A stretch of DNA of 64,000 bases from Vibrio sp. CDRSL-10 TSBA (GTDB taxonomy: Bacteria > Pseudomonadota > Gammaproteobacteria > Enterobacterales > Vibrionaceae): the NCBI GenBank assembly GCA_039696685.1, contig CP155566.1:868001-932000 (forward strand), read 5' to 3'. This document shows, one piece after another, positions 46,883 to 54,637 of this stretch. Made by a program: the position numbers and the translations under genes. The notes beneath the pieces were generated by a model. It searched no databases, was not told the DNA's origin, and saw nothing but the letters and a program-made list of their open reading frames with translations. Each line of letters begins with the position of its first letter. Position 1 is the stretch's first letter.

Positions 46883-46978
46883 GATCAAAAACATAGCGAC
46901 TTAAACTGACGGGTCAAGCTGACTGAATCGGTTCGGTGTCAGCTCGGTGAGCTAGCGCGGGCTTAGTTCTGTAGCTTT

Positions 46979-47051
46979 AGTACAAACTCGTGAGTACAAC
47001 AGCGTTAGTACGAAAGCATTAGTACAACAGTGTTAGTACAACAGAGAGTAC
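46979..47051. repeat. 14-base tandem repeat at the 3' end of ybbN
   Basis: Five imperfect units of the type AGTACAACAGYGTT: 46979-46992, 46993-47006, 47007-47020, 47021-47034 and 47035-47048, then a partial unit. Units four and five overlap the ybbN stop and last codons. The pattern suggests slippage expansion of the gene's own end into the gap. Confidence 0.85.
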
Positions 47052-47887
47052 AGCTGGCGACGGTAACGGGCGGCGACACTGTTCCCTTGGCCAATCGCGC
47101 TGAGGATGTCCATAAACACTTTCTTCATTTCGCCATCGAGTGTGTTGAGATCGCTCTTAAGGAAATTCCACAGCAGCTCCAGCGCTTCTTCATCACGCTT
47201 GACCTGATGATACTGGGTGGCCAGTTCCACTGCGATTTGGGCATCATTACTGTTTTGAGCCAGCGCCGTTTCCAGTGCCTGGATTTCCGGGCTGTCAGCT
47301 GCCTGTTCATGCAGCTCCAGTTTGGCGATCAGGCTTTTGTAGTAACTGTCCTGATACTCAAGCGGAATCGCGCTCAGCTCTGCTTTAGCGGCATCGAACT
47401 GACCAGTTTCCAGGAAGCAGTCGGCCAGCGCCAGTTTGGCATCACCTTTACTTTTCCACTGCTCCGGCAACGCCAGCAGCAGAGTCAGCGCCTGCTGGTG
47501 CTGCTGGTTTTTGATCAGTTGCTGCGCGTACTGCAGATTTTGTTCATCCTGACTTGGCAGGTGGCGGTTAAGCATGTCCTGAATCGCTTCAATCGGCTGC
47601 GGGCCACCCAGACCATCAACCGGCTGGCCGTTGAAAAACAGCGCGATGGTCGGCAGGGCCTGAATACCAAACTGTGATGCGATGGCTTGCTCGTCCTGGC
47701 AGTTAAGCTGGGCAAGCTGGAAGGCACCATTGTACTGCTGAGTTAACTGCTGCAATTGCGGAATAAGTTGTACGCTTTCTTCACTCATCGGTGCCCAGAA
47801 GTAAAACAGAATAGGGCGGGTCGCTGAGCTTTCGATAACTTCGCGGAAATTGTGTTGGGTAACGTCAGTAATATGAGGTGATTGCAT
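47033..47887 (-). CDS. ybbN: YbbN/CnoX, thioredoxin-like co-chaperone
   Basis: Thioredoxin domain (residues about 1-115) followed by TPR-like helices (about 120-284). In E. coli CnoX it acts as a holdase passing substrates to GroEL and DnaK. The active-site position reads WAPMSEES, so the CxxC pair is absent, as in E. coli; one conserved cysteine remains in QLNCQDEQ. The C-terminal YRRQLYSLLY is the conserved GroEL-binding tail type. Confidence 0.93.
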   Translation of the reverse strand: MQSPHITDVTQHNFREVIESSATRPILFYFWAPMSEESVQLIPQLQQLTQQYNGAFQLAQLNCQDEQAIASQFGIQALPTIALFFNGQPVDGLGGPQPIEAIQDMLNRHLPSQDEQNLQYAQQLIKNQQHQQALTLLLALPEQWKSKGDAKLALADCFLETGQFDAAKAELSAIPLEYQDSYYKSLIAKLELHEQAADSPEIQALETALAQNSNDAQIAVELATQYHQVKRDEEALELLWNFLKSDLNTLDGEMKKVFMDILSAIGQGNSVAARYRRQLYSLLY

Positions 47888-48057
47888 GATGATTCCTTTT
47901 ACGCTTGCGCTTTAAGCCATAGATGGGGGCATGAATTGAAAACACAAGTCAAAGCAAGGCGATGATAAAGCTTTTCGTGTTGAAATGGTCCTGAATCACA
48001 GCCAGAGCCGGCCGTTGCCCAAATAAGGCAACAAACAGAGTGCTGCCCAGAAAAGCA

Positions 48058-48082
48058 AACAGCTACCCTAAGGGTAGCTGTT
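48058..48082 (-). terminator. Terminator-like hairpin after the microprotein frame
   Basis: Stem AACAGCTACCCT/AGGGTAGCTGTT, 12 perfect bases, followed on the minus strand by TTGCTTTTC. It lies 36 bases past the stop of the 21-codon frame at 48118-48183 and makes little sense without a minus-strand transcript there. Confidence 0.65.
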
Positions 48083-48117
48083 GAAGCGCAAAGCGCGGTA
48101 AGCAATTCAATAGAACG

Positions 48118-48183
48118 CTATAAAACAAGAAAGAGTGTCAGCGCGATACCAACACCGAGCCAATTCCATTGGTTTAATGTCAT
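48118..48183 (-). CDS. Candidate 21-residue membrane microprotein
   Basis: Reads MTLNQWNWLGVGIALTLFLV plus a final leucine, then TAG. A short polar start is followed by one continuous hydrophobic helix, the normal shape of a bacterial small membrane protein. Supporting context: a terminator-like hairpin at 48058-48082 and a possible Pho-type box at 48259-48277 upstream. The tryptophan-rich start resembles the first helix of the nearby NfeD-like protein (FNHWHWLGLGLAL). No clear ribosome site precedes the ATG, so it could be a non-coding transcript instead. The rest of 47888-48287 holds no other gene that I can support. Confidence 0.4.
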   Translation of the reverse strand: MTLNQWNWLGVGIALTLFLVL

Positions 48184-48221
48184 AGATGTGTACCCAATGC
48201 AATGCTGATTAATCGGTTAAA

Positions 48222-48237
48222 CGAATCCCAGGATTCG
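48222..48237 (-). terminator. Small stem-loop after ybbO
   Basis: CGAATCC-CA-GGATTCG, 7-base arms, followed on the minus strand by TTTAACC. It could end the ybbO message or fold in the leader of the microprotein transcript. Confidence 0.45.
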
Positions 48238-48258
48238 ACACTTATCATCGCATTGGAT

Positions 48259-48277
48259 TGTGACGTATTAATGACAG
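48259..48277 (-). promoter_or_regulatory. Possible Pho box
   Basis: On the minus strand CTGTCATTAATACGTCACA: two 7-base direct repeats of the CTGTCAT type 11 bases apart (second copy CGTCAC, imperfect). This matches the arrangement of a PhoB site. It points at the microprotein transcript. Motif-based only. Confidence 0.35.
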
Positions 48278-48287
48278 AAATGTAATT

Positions 48288-49115
48288 TCACGCTGATTTA
48301 TTCAACAATTTGTCCAGAGTTCGACCAGGAAGAAGACGTTTTAACAGCGCAAACACTTTGGTCGGTGTCGTGACCCGATAACGTAAGCGCGGTTTGGCCG
48401 AGCTCAGAGCGTGCAGCAGGGGTTCCAGGCAGGCCTCCGGAGGCAGCACAAAGGCATTATTGGATTTATCATTGCCGAGCCGGTTGAGCTGGGCGTGATA
48501 ACTGGCGCTGTGGAATGAATGGTCGATATCGATCCAATGTTTAAATGCACTCAGAGCGTTAGCACGAAAGCGGGTTTCTATCGGCCCCGGCTCTATCAGG
48601 CTGATATGGATGTCGCTGCCGTGCAGTTCAAGGCGCAGCGTATCGCTCCAGCCCTCAATGGCAAATTTTGACGCGTTGTAGGCTCCGCGGTATTTCATTG
48701 CGGCGAAACCGAGAATAGAGCTGTTTTGCACGATTCGGCCGTAGCCCTGACGACGAAAGTGCGGCATCAGCAGAGTGGTCAGGGTGTGCCAGCCGAAAAA
48801 GTTAGTTTCAAACTGGGCGCGCAATCCGTCGGTCGGCAGGTCTTCCAACGCTCCCGGCTGGCCATAGGCGCCATTGTTGAACACGGCATACAGTTTATTG
48901 TCCGACAGCTGCAGGGCCTGTTCGACCCCGCGGCGAATACTCGCTTCGTCACTGAGATCGAGCTGAATACAGGTCAGGCCTTCAGCCTGCAGGCGTTGTA
49001 CATCCTCTGCTTTGCGGCAGGAGGCGATCACTTGGTAGCCGCGCTGGTGTAGTTCGGTCGCAGCCATGTAGCCAATACCGGATGAACAGCCGGTAATTAA
49101 TATCGATTGGGTCAT
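48288..49115 (-). CDS. ybbO: YbbO, short-chain dehydrogenase/reductase
   Basis: 275-residue classical SDR: cofactor motif TGCSSGIGY at the N-terminus, FNNGAYG, and catalytic Ser plus YNASK (the Tyr is in GAYNASKFAIEGW). C-terminal LKRLLPGRTLDKLL matches E. coli YbbO, which lies next to ybbN there as well. YbbO reduces aldehydes and prefers NADP(H) in E. coli. Confidence 0.88.
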   Translation of the reverse strand: MTQSILITGCSSGIGYMAATELHQRGYQVIASCRKAEDVQRLQAEGLTCIQLDLSDEASIRRGVEQALQLSDNKLYAVFNNGAYGQPGALEDLPTDGLRAQFETNFFGWHTLTTLLMPHFRRQGYGRIVQNSSILGFAAMKYRGAYNASKFAIEGWSDTLRLELHGSDIHISLIEPGPIETRFRANALSAFKHWIDIDHSFHSASYHAQLNRLGNDKSNNAFVLPPEACLEPLLHALSSAKPRLRYRVTTPTKVFALLKRLLPGRTLDKLLNKSA

Positions 49116-49152
49116 GCAAGTTCCAGACAGGGATTATTTCAGGGGCAAATCA

Positions 49153-50067
49153 TCAGACGTGATGTTGCAGGAGATGTTTGAGCGCCGGCTCGACTCGTGA
49201 GTAAGTGAACTGGAAACCCAGTTCCGTCAGTTTCTTCGGCTTGGCTCGGATACTGTCAAACAACAACTCACTCGCTTCGCCCATTAACAGACGGATGGCC
49301 CACTTGGGCGTGGTTAAGATATGCGGGCGTTTCAGCGTTTGTGCCAGACAGCGGCTGAACCTGCGATTGGTGACCGGATGCGGAGCACTGAAGTTAAAGA
49401 TACCCTGCGCATGTTCGGTTTTAAGTACGTAAACAATTGCTTTGACCATATCGCTCATATGGATCCATGGCATGTACTGCTGGCCGGATCCAATCGGGCC
49501 GCCGAGGCCGAGACGATAAGGCGGCAGCATTTTTTTCAGGGCGCCGCCATCCGGCGCCAGCACAACGCCGGTGCGCATAATGCACACCCGGGTTTGATCC
49601 GACTGGGCACGCAGCGCGATTTGCTCCCAGGTGGCACAAACCTGATGCGAAAAGCTATTGGATTTGACCTGCAGGCTTTCGTCAAACGGGTGTTCCTGCT
49701 GATCGCCGTAATAGCCGACCGCTGAGCCGCTGATCAGTACATGAGGGGGTTTGGTGCTGGCATGAAACAGTTCGACCAGACGCTCTGTCAGGCTCCAGCG
49801 GCTGTCACAGATGTGTTCTTTTTGCTGTTCGGTCCAGCGTTTGTCGGCAATCGGCTCACCGGCCAGATTGATCACCGCGTCAAAGTGGTTGAGATCATGC
49901 AGATCGTCCAGACTTTCGATGAACGTCAGTTTGTCATTATGCACATGGGCAAGCCGCTGACGGGCGTGATGCGAATTGCGGGTCAGGACGACCAAATCAT
50001 GAGTCATCAGCAGCTTAATCAGTTCACGCCCGATAAAGCCGGTGCCACCGGTGATCAATATTTTCAT
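49153..50067 (-). CDS. yfcH: YfcH-type NAD-dependent epimerase (TIGR01777 family)
   Basis: 304-residue extended SDR: GGTGFIGRELIKLL at the N-terminus, NLAGEPIADKRW and the ISGSAVGYYGD active-site region typical of the YfcH/SulA family, plus a C-terminal DUF1731-like end. Function is not established. 37 bases before ybbO in the same direction. Confidence 0.87.
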   Translation of the reverse strand: MKILITGGTGFIGRELIKLLMTHDLVVLTRNSHHARQRLAHVHNDKLTFIESLDDLHDLNHFDAVINLAGEPIADKRWTEQQKEHICDSRWSLTERLVELFHASTKPPHVLISGSAVGYYGDQQEHPFDESLQVKSNSFSHQVCATWEQIALRAQSDQTRVCIMRTGVVLAPDGGALKKMLPPYRLGLGGPIGSGQQYMPWIHMSDMVKAIVYVLKTEHAQGIFNFSAPHPVTNRRFSRCLAQTLKRPHILTTPKWAIRLLMGEASELLFDSIRAKPKKLTELGFQFTYSRVEPALKHLLQHHV

Positions 50068-50256
50068 CTCGCCTCCTGGCTCGCTCGTTTAAGTATAGCT
50101 GTCACGTCTGCCTCATCAGCTTAGAGGAATCTGGCTCAAGTTCCAACATTCTGTTTTTTAACCTTTGATGACTTTTTCGCCACGGCGTCAGGTGGGTCAC
50201 ATCAGCGTGGCTTATCCTTTGCCATCATAAGTGTAACTATTTGTATCGGAGCAGGT

Positions 50257-50991
50257 ATGGCTGGGGTAGTGGCACTTTTTAAAGCGTTAATGGGCAGTTT
50301 GCGTGACCTGCTGCCTATTATCGCCGTGATTGCTTTTTTCCAGCTGTTGGTGCTGCAGGAGCCTTTGCCCCACTTGGTCAGTGTGCTGACCGGCCTGGTG
50401 CTGGTGGTATTTGGCCTGACTTTCTTTATCTTCGGTCTGGAAATGGGCCTGTTTCCGATTGGGGAGTCTATGGCTCAGGCGCTGGCGCGCAAAGGCAGTG
50501 TGGTGTGGCTGCTGGTGTTCGCGTTCTGCCTTGGTTTTGGCACCACGATTGCTGAGCCGGCGCTGACGGCCGTGGCGGAAGAGGCTGCGCGGGTGGCAGC
50601 GCTCGGCGGTGTTATCGCAGACAGTGAGCTCGCGCGTGATGAGTATGCCGACGGGCTGAGAGTGACGGTGGCGTTCTCGGTCGGGCTGGCGATTGTGATT
50701 GGTGTGCTGCGTATTCTGCGCGGCTGGCCGATTCATTACATGATTGCGTTTGGCTATCTCGGCGTTGTGATTCTGACCCTGTTCGCCCCCCCGTTTATTA
50801 TTGGTATCGCCTACGATTCAGGTGGGGTGACCACCTCGACCATCACTGTGCCTCTGGTCACGGCACTGGGCGTGGGGCTGGCTTCGTCCATTAAGGGGCG
50901 TAACCCGATGCTGGACGGATTCGGTCTGATTGCCTTTGCTTCCCTGTTGCCGATGATGTTTGTGATGGTCTTCGGGATGACGATGACATGA
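50257..50991 (+). CDS. DUF1538 membrane protein, first subunit
   Basis: 244 residues with about seven hydrophobic segments. Conserved family sequences [14 protein letters not shown] and [17 protein letters not shown] are visible; the [12 protein letters not shown] stretch is shared with the next gene. Paired DUF1538 proteins have, as I recall, been described in a Halomonas as a two-component sodium(lithium, potassium)/proton antiporter (UmpAB). It is the first gene of a four-gene run, with CGGAGCAGG upstream of ATG 50257. Confidence 0.8.
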   Translation: MAGVVALFKALMGSLRDLLPIIAVIAFFQLLVLQEPLPHLVSVLTGLVLVVFGLTFFIFGLEMGLFPIGESMAQALARKGSVVWLLVFAFCLGFGTTIAEPALTAVAEEAARVAALGGVIADSELARDEYADGLRVTVAFSVGLAIVIGVLRILRGWPIHYMIAFGYLGVVILTLFAPPFIIGIAYDSGGVTTSTITVPLVTALGVGLASSIKGRNPMLDGFGLIAFASLLPMMFVMVFGMTMT

Positions 50992-51004
50992 AGGCTGGCA
51001 TGCA

Positions 51005-51859
51005 ATGATAGGACTCACGGAATTTATCCAGACCCTGACCACGACCATGCGCGATGTGCTGCCGATTGTGGTGATTATTTTTGGCTTTCAGCTGGTGGTG
51101 CTGCGCAAACCGGTCGCTCATCCGGTCAAAATAGCGGTGGGCTTTATCTATGTGATTCTGGGTTTGTCGCTGTTTTTACTCGGCCTTGAACTGGCCCTGT
51201 TTCCGCTTGGCAAAACCATGGCCGAACAGCTGACCAATCCGCAGTTTTTGCAGCAATTCAGGCTCAGTCCGTGGCAAGGGCTGCACTGGGTCGATTACTA
51301 CTGGGTGTATCTGTTTGCGTTTATGATTGGTTTTAGTACCACGATTGCCGAGCCGTCGCTGATCGCGGTGGCGATTAAAGCTAACCAGGTGTCCGGTGGC
51401 AGTATCCGGGTCAACGGGTTGCGGGTGGCTGTGGCGCTCGGGGTTGCGCTTGGGATCACGCTTGGTTGCTACCGGATTGTGGTCGGTGATGCGCTGCATT
51501 ATTACATTATCGGCGGTTATATCGTGGTCGTGGTGCAAACCTTTTATGCCCCTAAGCTGATTGTTCCGCTCGCTTATGACTCCGGTGGTGTCACCACATC
51601 AACCGTGACTGTACCGATTGTCGCAGCGCTCGGGCTCGGACTGGCGTCGACGGTGCCCGGACGCAGCCCGGTATTGGATGGTTTTGGTTTGATTGCCTTT
51701 GCCAGCCTGTTTCCGATGATTTCAGTGATGGGCTATGCCCAGTTAACCCTGTGGCTTAACCGAAGGGCTGAACGCCGGGCGGCGCAAAGTGCGCCGGTTT
51801 CTGGTCAGCCTGACCTGACAGCTGCAAGGTTACGCAAGGAGAAAGATGATGAGGTTTAA
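51005..51859 (+). CDS. DUF1538 membrane protein, second subunit
   Basis: 284 residues, homologous to the preceding gene: the same FSTTIAEPSLIAVA and [17 protein letters not shown] segments and a similar C-terminal [17 protein letters not shown]. It carries an extra hydrophilic tail of about 40 residues, possibly a cytoplasmic contact for the PII-like partner. It starts 13 bases after the first gene, so an equal-ratio heterodimer is likely. Confidence 0.8.
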   Translation: MIGLTEFIQTLTTTMRDVLPIVVIIFGFQLVVLRKPVAHPVKIAVGFIYVILGLSLFLLGLELALFPLGKTMAEQLTNPQFLQQFRLSPWQGLHWVDYYWVYLFAFMIGFSTTIAEPSLIAVAIKANQVSGGSIRVNGLRVAVALGVALGITLGCYRIVVGDALHYYIIGGYIVVVVQTFYAPKLIVPLAYDSGGVTTSTVTVPIVAALGLGLASTVPGRSPVLDGFGLIAFASLFPMISVMGYAQLTLWLNRRAERRAAQSAPVSGQPDLTAARLRKEKDDEV

Positions 51860-52199
51860 ACTGATTATCGCATTTGTTGAGGACAGCAAAACCGACGAGG
51901 TGCTGGACGCGGCGCGTGAGGCCGGAGCCACCGGGGCCACAGTGATTAATAATGCTCGTGGCGAGGGGCTCAATAAAAAACGCACCTTTTTTGGCCTGAC
52001 CCTGGAAGTGCAGAAAGATGTGGTGCTGCTGATGGTGGAGGAGCATTTGTCGCGCCATATTCTGGAAACTATCGCCGAAGTCGGTGAGTTTGATCAGGAG
52101 TCGGGGCAGGGGATCGCGATTCAGATTGATATTGAAGACGCAGTCGGGGTCGCGCATCAGGTCGAAACATTAACCAAAGTGATAGAGGACAACCTATGA
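51849..52199 (+). CDS. PII-like signalling protein
   Basis: 116 residues from ATG 51849 (MRFKLIIAFVEDSKTDE), with AAGGAG seven bases before; an ATG at 51846 also fits. The pattern (ferredoxin-like core, ARGEGLNKKRTFFGLTLEVQKDVVLLMVEE) places it in the PII superfamily. It contains no tyrosine at all, so GlnD uridylylation is impossible, and the T-loop is shorter than in GlnB/GlnK. It overlaps the second DUF1538 gene by 11 bases. Likely a dedicated regulator of the membrane pair. Confidence 0.8.
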   Translation: MRFKLIIAFVEDSKTDEVLDAAREAGATGATVINNARGEGLNKKRTFFGLTLEVQKDVVLLMVEEHLSRHILETIAEVGEFDQESGQGIAIQIDIEDAVGVAHQVETLTKVIEDNL

Positions 52200-52603
52200 G
52201 CCGGCACGACAATATTCACGTTCGCGATGTCATGGCGAATACTTATGTCATGGTTGATGGCTTAACCACTGTCCATGATGGGATCTGTCTCGCCAAGCAG
52301 TACCAGGTCAAGGCGTTAATCGTCAATAAACGGCATGAGGACGATGAGTACGGCATTGTCCTGATGAACGATATTGCCAAAAAAGTCCTGGCCACCAACC
52401 GTTCGCCCAAACGGACCAACATTTATGAAATCATGACCAAACCTGCCTTATCGGTCTCGCCGGACATGAACGTCAAATATTGCGCCCGCCTGTTCGAGCG
52501 CTTTGGTATCAGCCGGGCACCGGTAATAGAAAATGGCCGGGTTATCGGTATGGTCAGTTATAACAACATAGTGATCAACGGAATGGCCCGGGATGACGAA
52601 TAA
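52196..52603 (+). CDS. CBS-domain protein
   Basis: 135 residues, essentially two CBS domains and nothing else: VRDVMANTYVMVDGLTTVHDGI and IYEIMTKPALSVSPDMNV mark the two starts. CBS pairs bind adenine nucleotides in many proteins. It overlaps the PII-like stop by 4 bases (ATGA). With the PII-like protein it would give the DUF1538 pair two cytoplasmic sensors. Confidence 0.82.
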   Translation: MSRHDNIHVRDVMANTYVMVDGLTTVHDGICLAKQYQVKALIVNKRHEDDEYGIVLMNDIAKKVLATNRSPKRTNIYEIMTKPALSVSPDMNVKYCARLFERFGISRAPVIENGRVIGMVSYNNIVINGMARDDE

Positions 52604-52606
52604 CGA

Positions 52607-52885
52607 TTACTTGCGGTCTGAATGGCCGAGGTCGCGTTCTGGATCAATCAAATCACGCACGCGTTGCTTGAGCACCTTGGCTTCCGGAAAACCGCCATCC
52701 TGTTTGCGTTCCCAGATCTGTTCACCGTTACAGAAAATTTCAAACCGGCCACCAGTATCGGGATGGAGCGAGATGGTTTCGATCTCCTCACTGAAGGTAT
52801 GCAACAGCTCCTGGGTTAACCAGGTGGAACGTAGCATCCAGTTGCACTGGCGACAGTAGTAAATATCGATGCGGGCTTTGTCCAT
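52607..52885 (-). CDS. SelT/SelW/SelH-family (Rdx) protein
   Basis: 92 residues from ATG 52885 (MDKARIDIYYCRQCNW). It keeps the redox CxxC as CRQC in a thioredoxin-like fold and the GGRFEIFCNGEQIWERKQDGGFPE core. Ordinary cysteine, not selenocysteine, is used. It meets the CBS gene tail-to-tail with 3 bases between. Physiological role not known. Confidence 0.9.
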   Translation of the reverse strand: MDKARIDIYYCRQCNWMLRSTWLTQELLHTFSEEIETISLHPDTGGRFEIFCNGEQIWERKQDGGFPEAKVLKQRVRDLIDPERDLGHSDRK

Positions 52886-52916
52886 AATGGCGCTATCTCT
52901 TGAAATCACAAAGAAG

Positions 52917-52946
52917 GCTCAGTGCTGGACGTTGTCAGCACTGAGC
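52917..52946 (-). terminator. Terminator of toxR-toxS
   Basis: Stem GCTCAGTGCTG/CAGCACTGAGC, 11 perfect bases with an 8-base loop, followed on the minus strand by the weakly T-rich CTTCTTTGTG. Confidence 0.75.
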
Positions 52947-52953
52947 AACAGGT

Positions 52954-53475
52954 CTATTTATTGCCGAACAACACGGTGGAACCGTGATTGAGATTGGTCA
53001 GCAGCAGAGTTTTATCATTGACGATGTCTACCCGCTGGCTCTGCTCCGAGTCCATACGGAACAGCTGGGTGATCAACTGCAACTGCTCGGGGGTAAAATC
53101 TTTACTCTGGGTCGAGGAAACGTCTTTAAAGTCCGTCGGCGTCAGCAGCAGATAGTTATCACTGACGTCCCATTCGCCCGATTCCGAGCAGTTAATCACA
53201 TCTTCCGGTACCGATTTATCCATCGCGTACAACTTGACTAACGACACGCGCAGATAAGTGCCATTAGGCAGGTACTTCACGTTGGAGGTCACATCGACCC
53301 GGCGCAGCGGGCCGACTGATTCATTTTGCTGTTTACTTTCGATCAGGGTGACCATTTTGGACTGCCACTCACGCGAGGTCAGCACTTGTTGCAGTTTGAT
53401 GTCGCTGAACCAGTAAAACCAAGCGCTGAATGCGGCAGAAATCAGCAAAATAATGATCGCAATTCTTCTGTTCAT
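52954..53475 (-). CDS. toxS: ToxS, periplasmic partner of ToxR
   Basis: 173 residues from ATG 53475, six bases after GAGGAGG; the adjacent ATG at 53478 is too close to it. One N-terminal membrane helix (RRIAIIILLISAAFSAWFYW) and a periplasmic domain that binds and stabilises the ToxR periplasmic domain, sensing bile in V. cholerae. It begins 11 bases after the toxR stop. Confidence 0.95.
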   Translation of the reverse strand: MNRRIAIIILLISAAFSAWFYWFSDIKLQQVLTSREWQSKMVTLIESKQQNESVGPLRRVDVTSNVKYLPNGTYLRVSLVKLYAMDKSVPEDVINCSESGEWDVSDNYLLLTPTDFKDVSSTQSKDFTPEQLQLITQLFRMDSEQSQRVDIVNDKTLLLTNLNHGSTVLFGNK

Positions 53476-53486
53476 CATGGGCCTCC

Positions 53487-54356
53487 TCACTGGCAAATCT
53501 GATCAATATCTTCTTCGGTGGACAGGATACGCAGCGTAATGTTCTGTCCGGAAAACTGAGGAGCATGAATGTAGTTCAGCACCAGTTGATTATTGTGGCC
53601 GCCGGTTGCGATGACCTCTTTGGGTGCCATTTCACCGGGGTGAAGCTTAACGTATTTGATGATGCAGGATTCAATCAGCGGCATCCAGGCACTCAGATCT
53701 GGTTGGTTGACCGGGGCGCTGACCGTCACGCCATTGTAATCGGCCAGCTGGCGCAGTTTAGAGGGGGCCGGGCTGGTAAACAAAATGACACATAAAGGCA
53801 GTAAGATGGCGACAATCAGCATGATCTTTACCCGCAGGTCACTCTTGTGCAATAAAGTCAGAGGCGAGTGAGCTGCCTTATCTGTTGTTGCGCTGGTGGT
53901 GTGTGCAGGCGCAGAGGTTGCAGCCACCTGAATATCCGCGGGCATGACGTCGCGTCCGGAGCGTTCGGTTTGCTCTGGTTGTTCATCCGGCGCCTGGGCA
54001 GTTTCGTCGGCTTCTAATTGCTCAACTTCCGCGATCAGCTGATAGCCACGTTTGGGTACAGTTTTGACGAATTGCGGTGATTTTGTCGAATCTTTCAACA
54101 TCTTGCGCAGTGTTGAAACGGCTTGGGTCAGACTGGAGTCATCGACTTCAAATCCTTGCTCACGCCAGACGAAATCATGCAGTTCATTGCGGGTTATCAC
54201 TTCATTTGGGCGTTGAGATAGCAGTAACAGTATGCGGCTTTCATTGCTTCCGAGACGAACATTCTCATTGTCGGCTTCTTTGTCTACTAGCGAATTGCTC
54301 GTTGGGTCGAAAGTAAATCTGTCAGCAAGAATGAACTTTGTGGCTGTATTACTCAT
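53487..54356 (-). CDS. toxR: ToxR, transmembrane transcription regulator
   Basis: Inner-membrane regulator of porin genes (and virulence genes in V. cholerae). The 289 residues (V. cholerae 294) have an N-terminal winged helix (FTFDPTSNSL to VKTVPKRGYQLIAEVE), a variable proline/acid-rich tether (about 110-165) and one membrane helix (about 178-195, IMLIVAILLPLCVILF). The periplasmic domain has two cysteines (IESCIIKY and the C-terminal QICQ) that form a disulphide in V. cholerae. Divergent from htpG, the typical Vibrio arrangement. Confidence 0.97.
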   Translation of the reverse strand: MSNTATKFILADRFTFDPTSNSLVDKEADNENVRLGSNESRILLLLSQRPNEVITRNELHDFVWREQGFEVDDSSLTQAVSTLRKMLKDSTKSPQFVKTVPKRGYQLIAEVEQLEADETAQAPDEQPEQTERSGRDVMPADIQVAATSAPAHTTSATTDKAAHSPLTLLHKSDLRVKIMLIVAILLPLCVILFTSPAPSKLRQLADYNGVTVSAPVNQPDLSAWMPLIESCIIKYVKLHPGEMAPKEVIATGGHNNQLVLNYIHAPQFSGQNITLRILSTEEDIDQICQ

Positions 54357-54537
54357 CGATATCTTCTTTTTAATTAGTATTTAGAGCTTGGACTAATGAC
54401 TACCCACTATCCACAACCTTCCCTGTAGAACGAATTAAAAAACGACGTTGAAATATTCGGGGGTTATCTTCCTTGATAAAAATACGGATAGAGCATAATC
54501 AAAAAAACTTCAAAAAACTCAGTTTTTATAGTTTTTG

Positions 54538-54569
54538 ACCTTGAATTTACATTCCGGGGCCACATGTTA
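54538..54569 (+). promoter_or_regulatory. Sigma-32 heat-shock promoter of htpG
   Basis: CTTGAA (54540-54545), 14-base spacer, CCACATGTT (54560-54568), close to the sigma-32 pattern CTTGAA and CCCCATNT. It lies about 60 bases upstream of htpG. The gap 54357-54637 is also where toxR must start, so heat shock and toxR promoters face each other. Confidence 0.8.
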
Positions 54570-54637
54570 ATACCAAATCGATGTTCCTCATACCCCAAAT
54601 TTTAGTCTGGGGGCAAAAATGATGTTATGGAGCTAAT

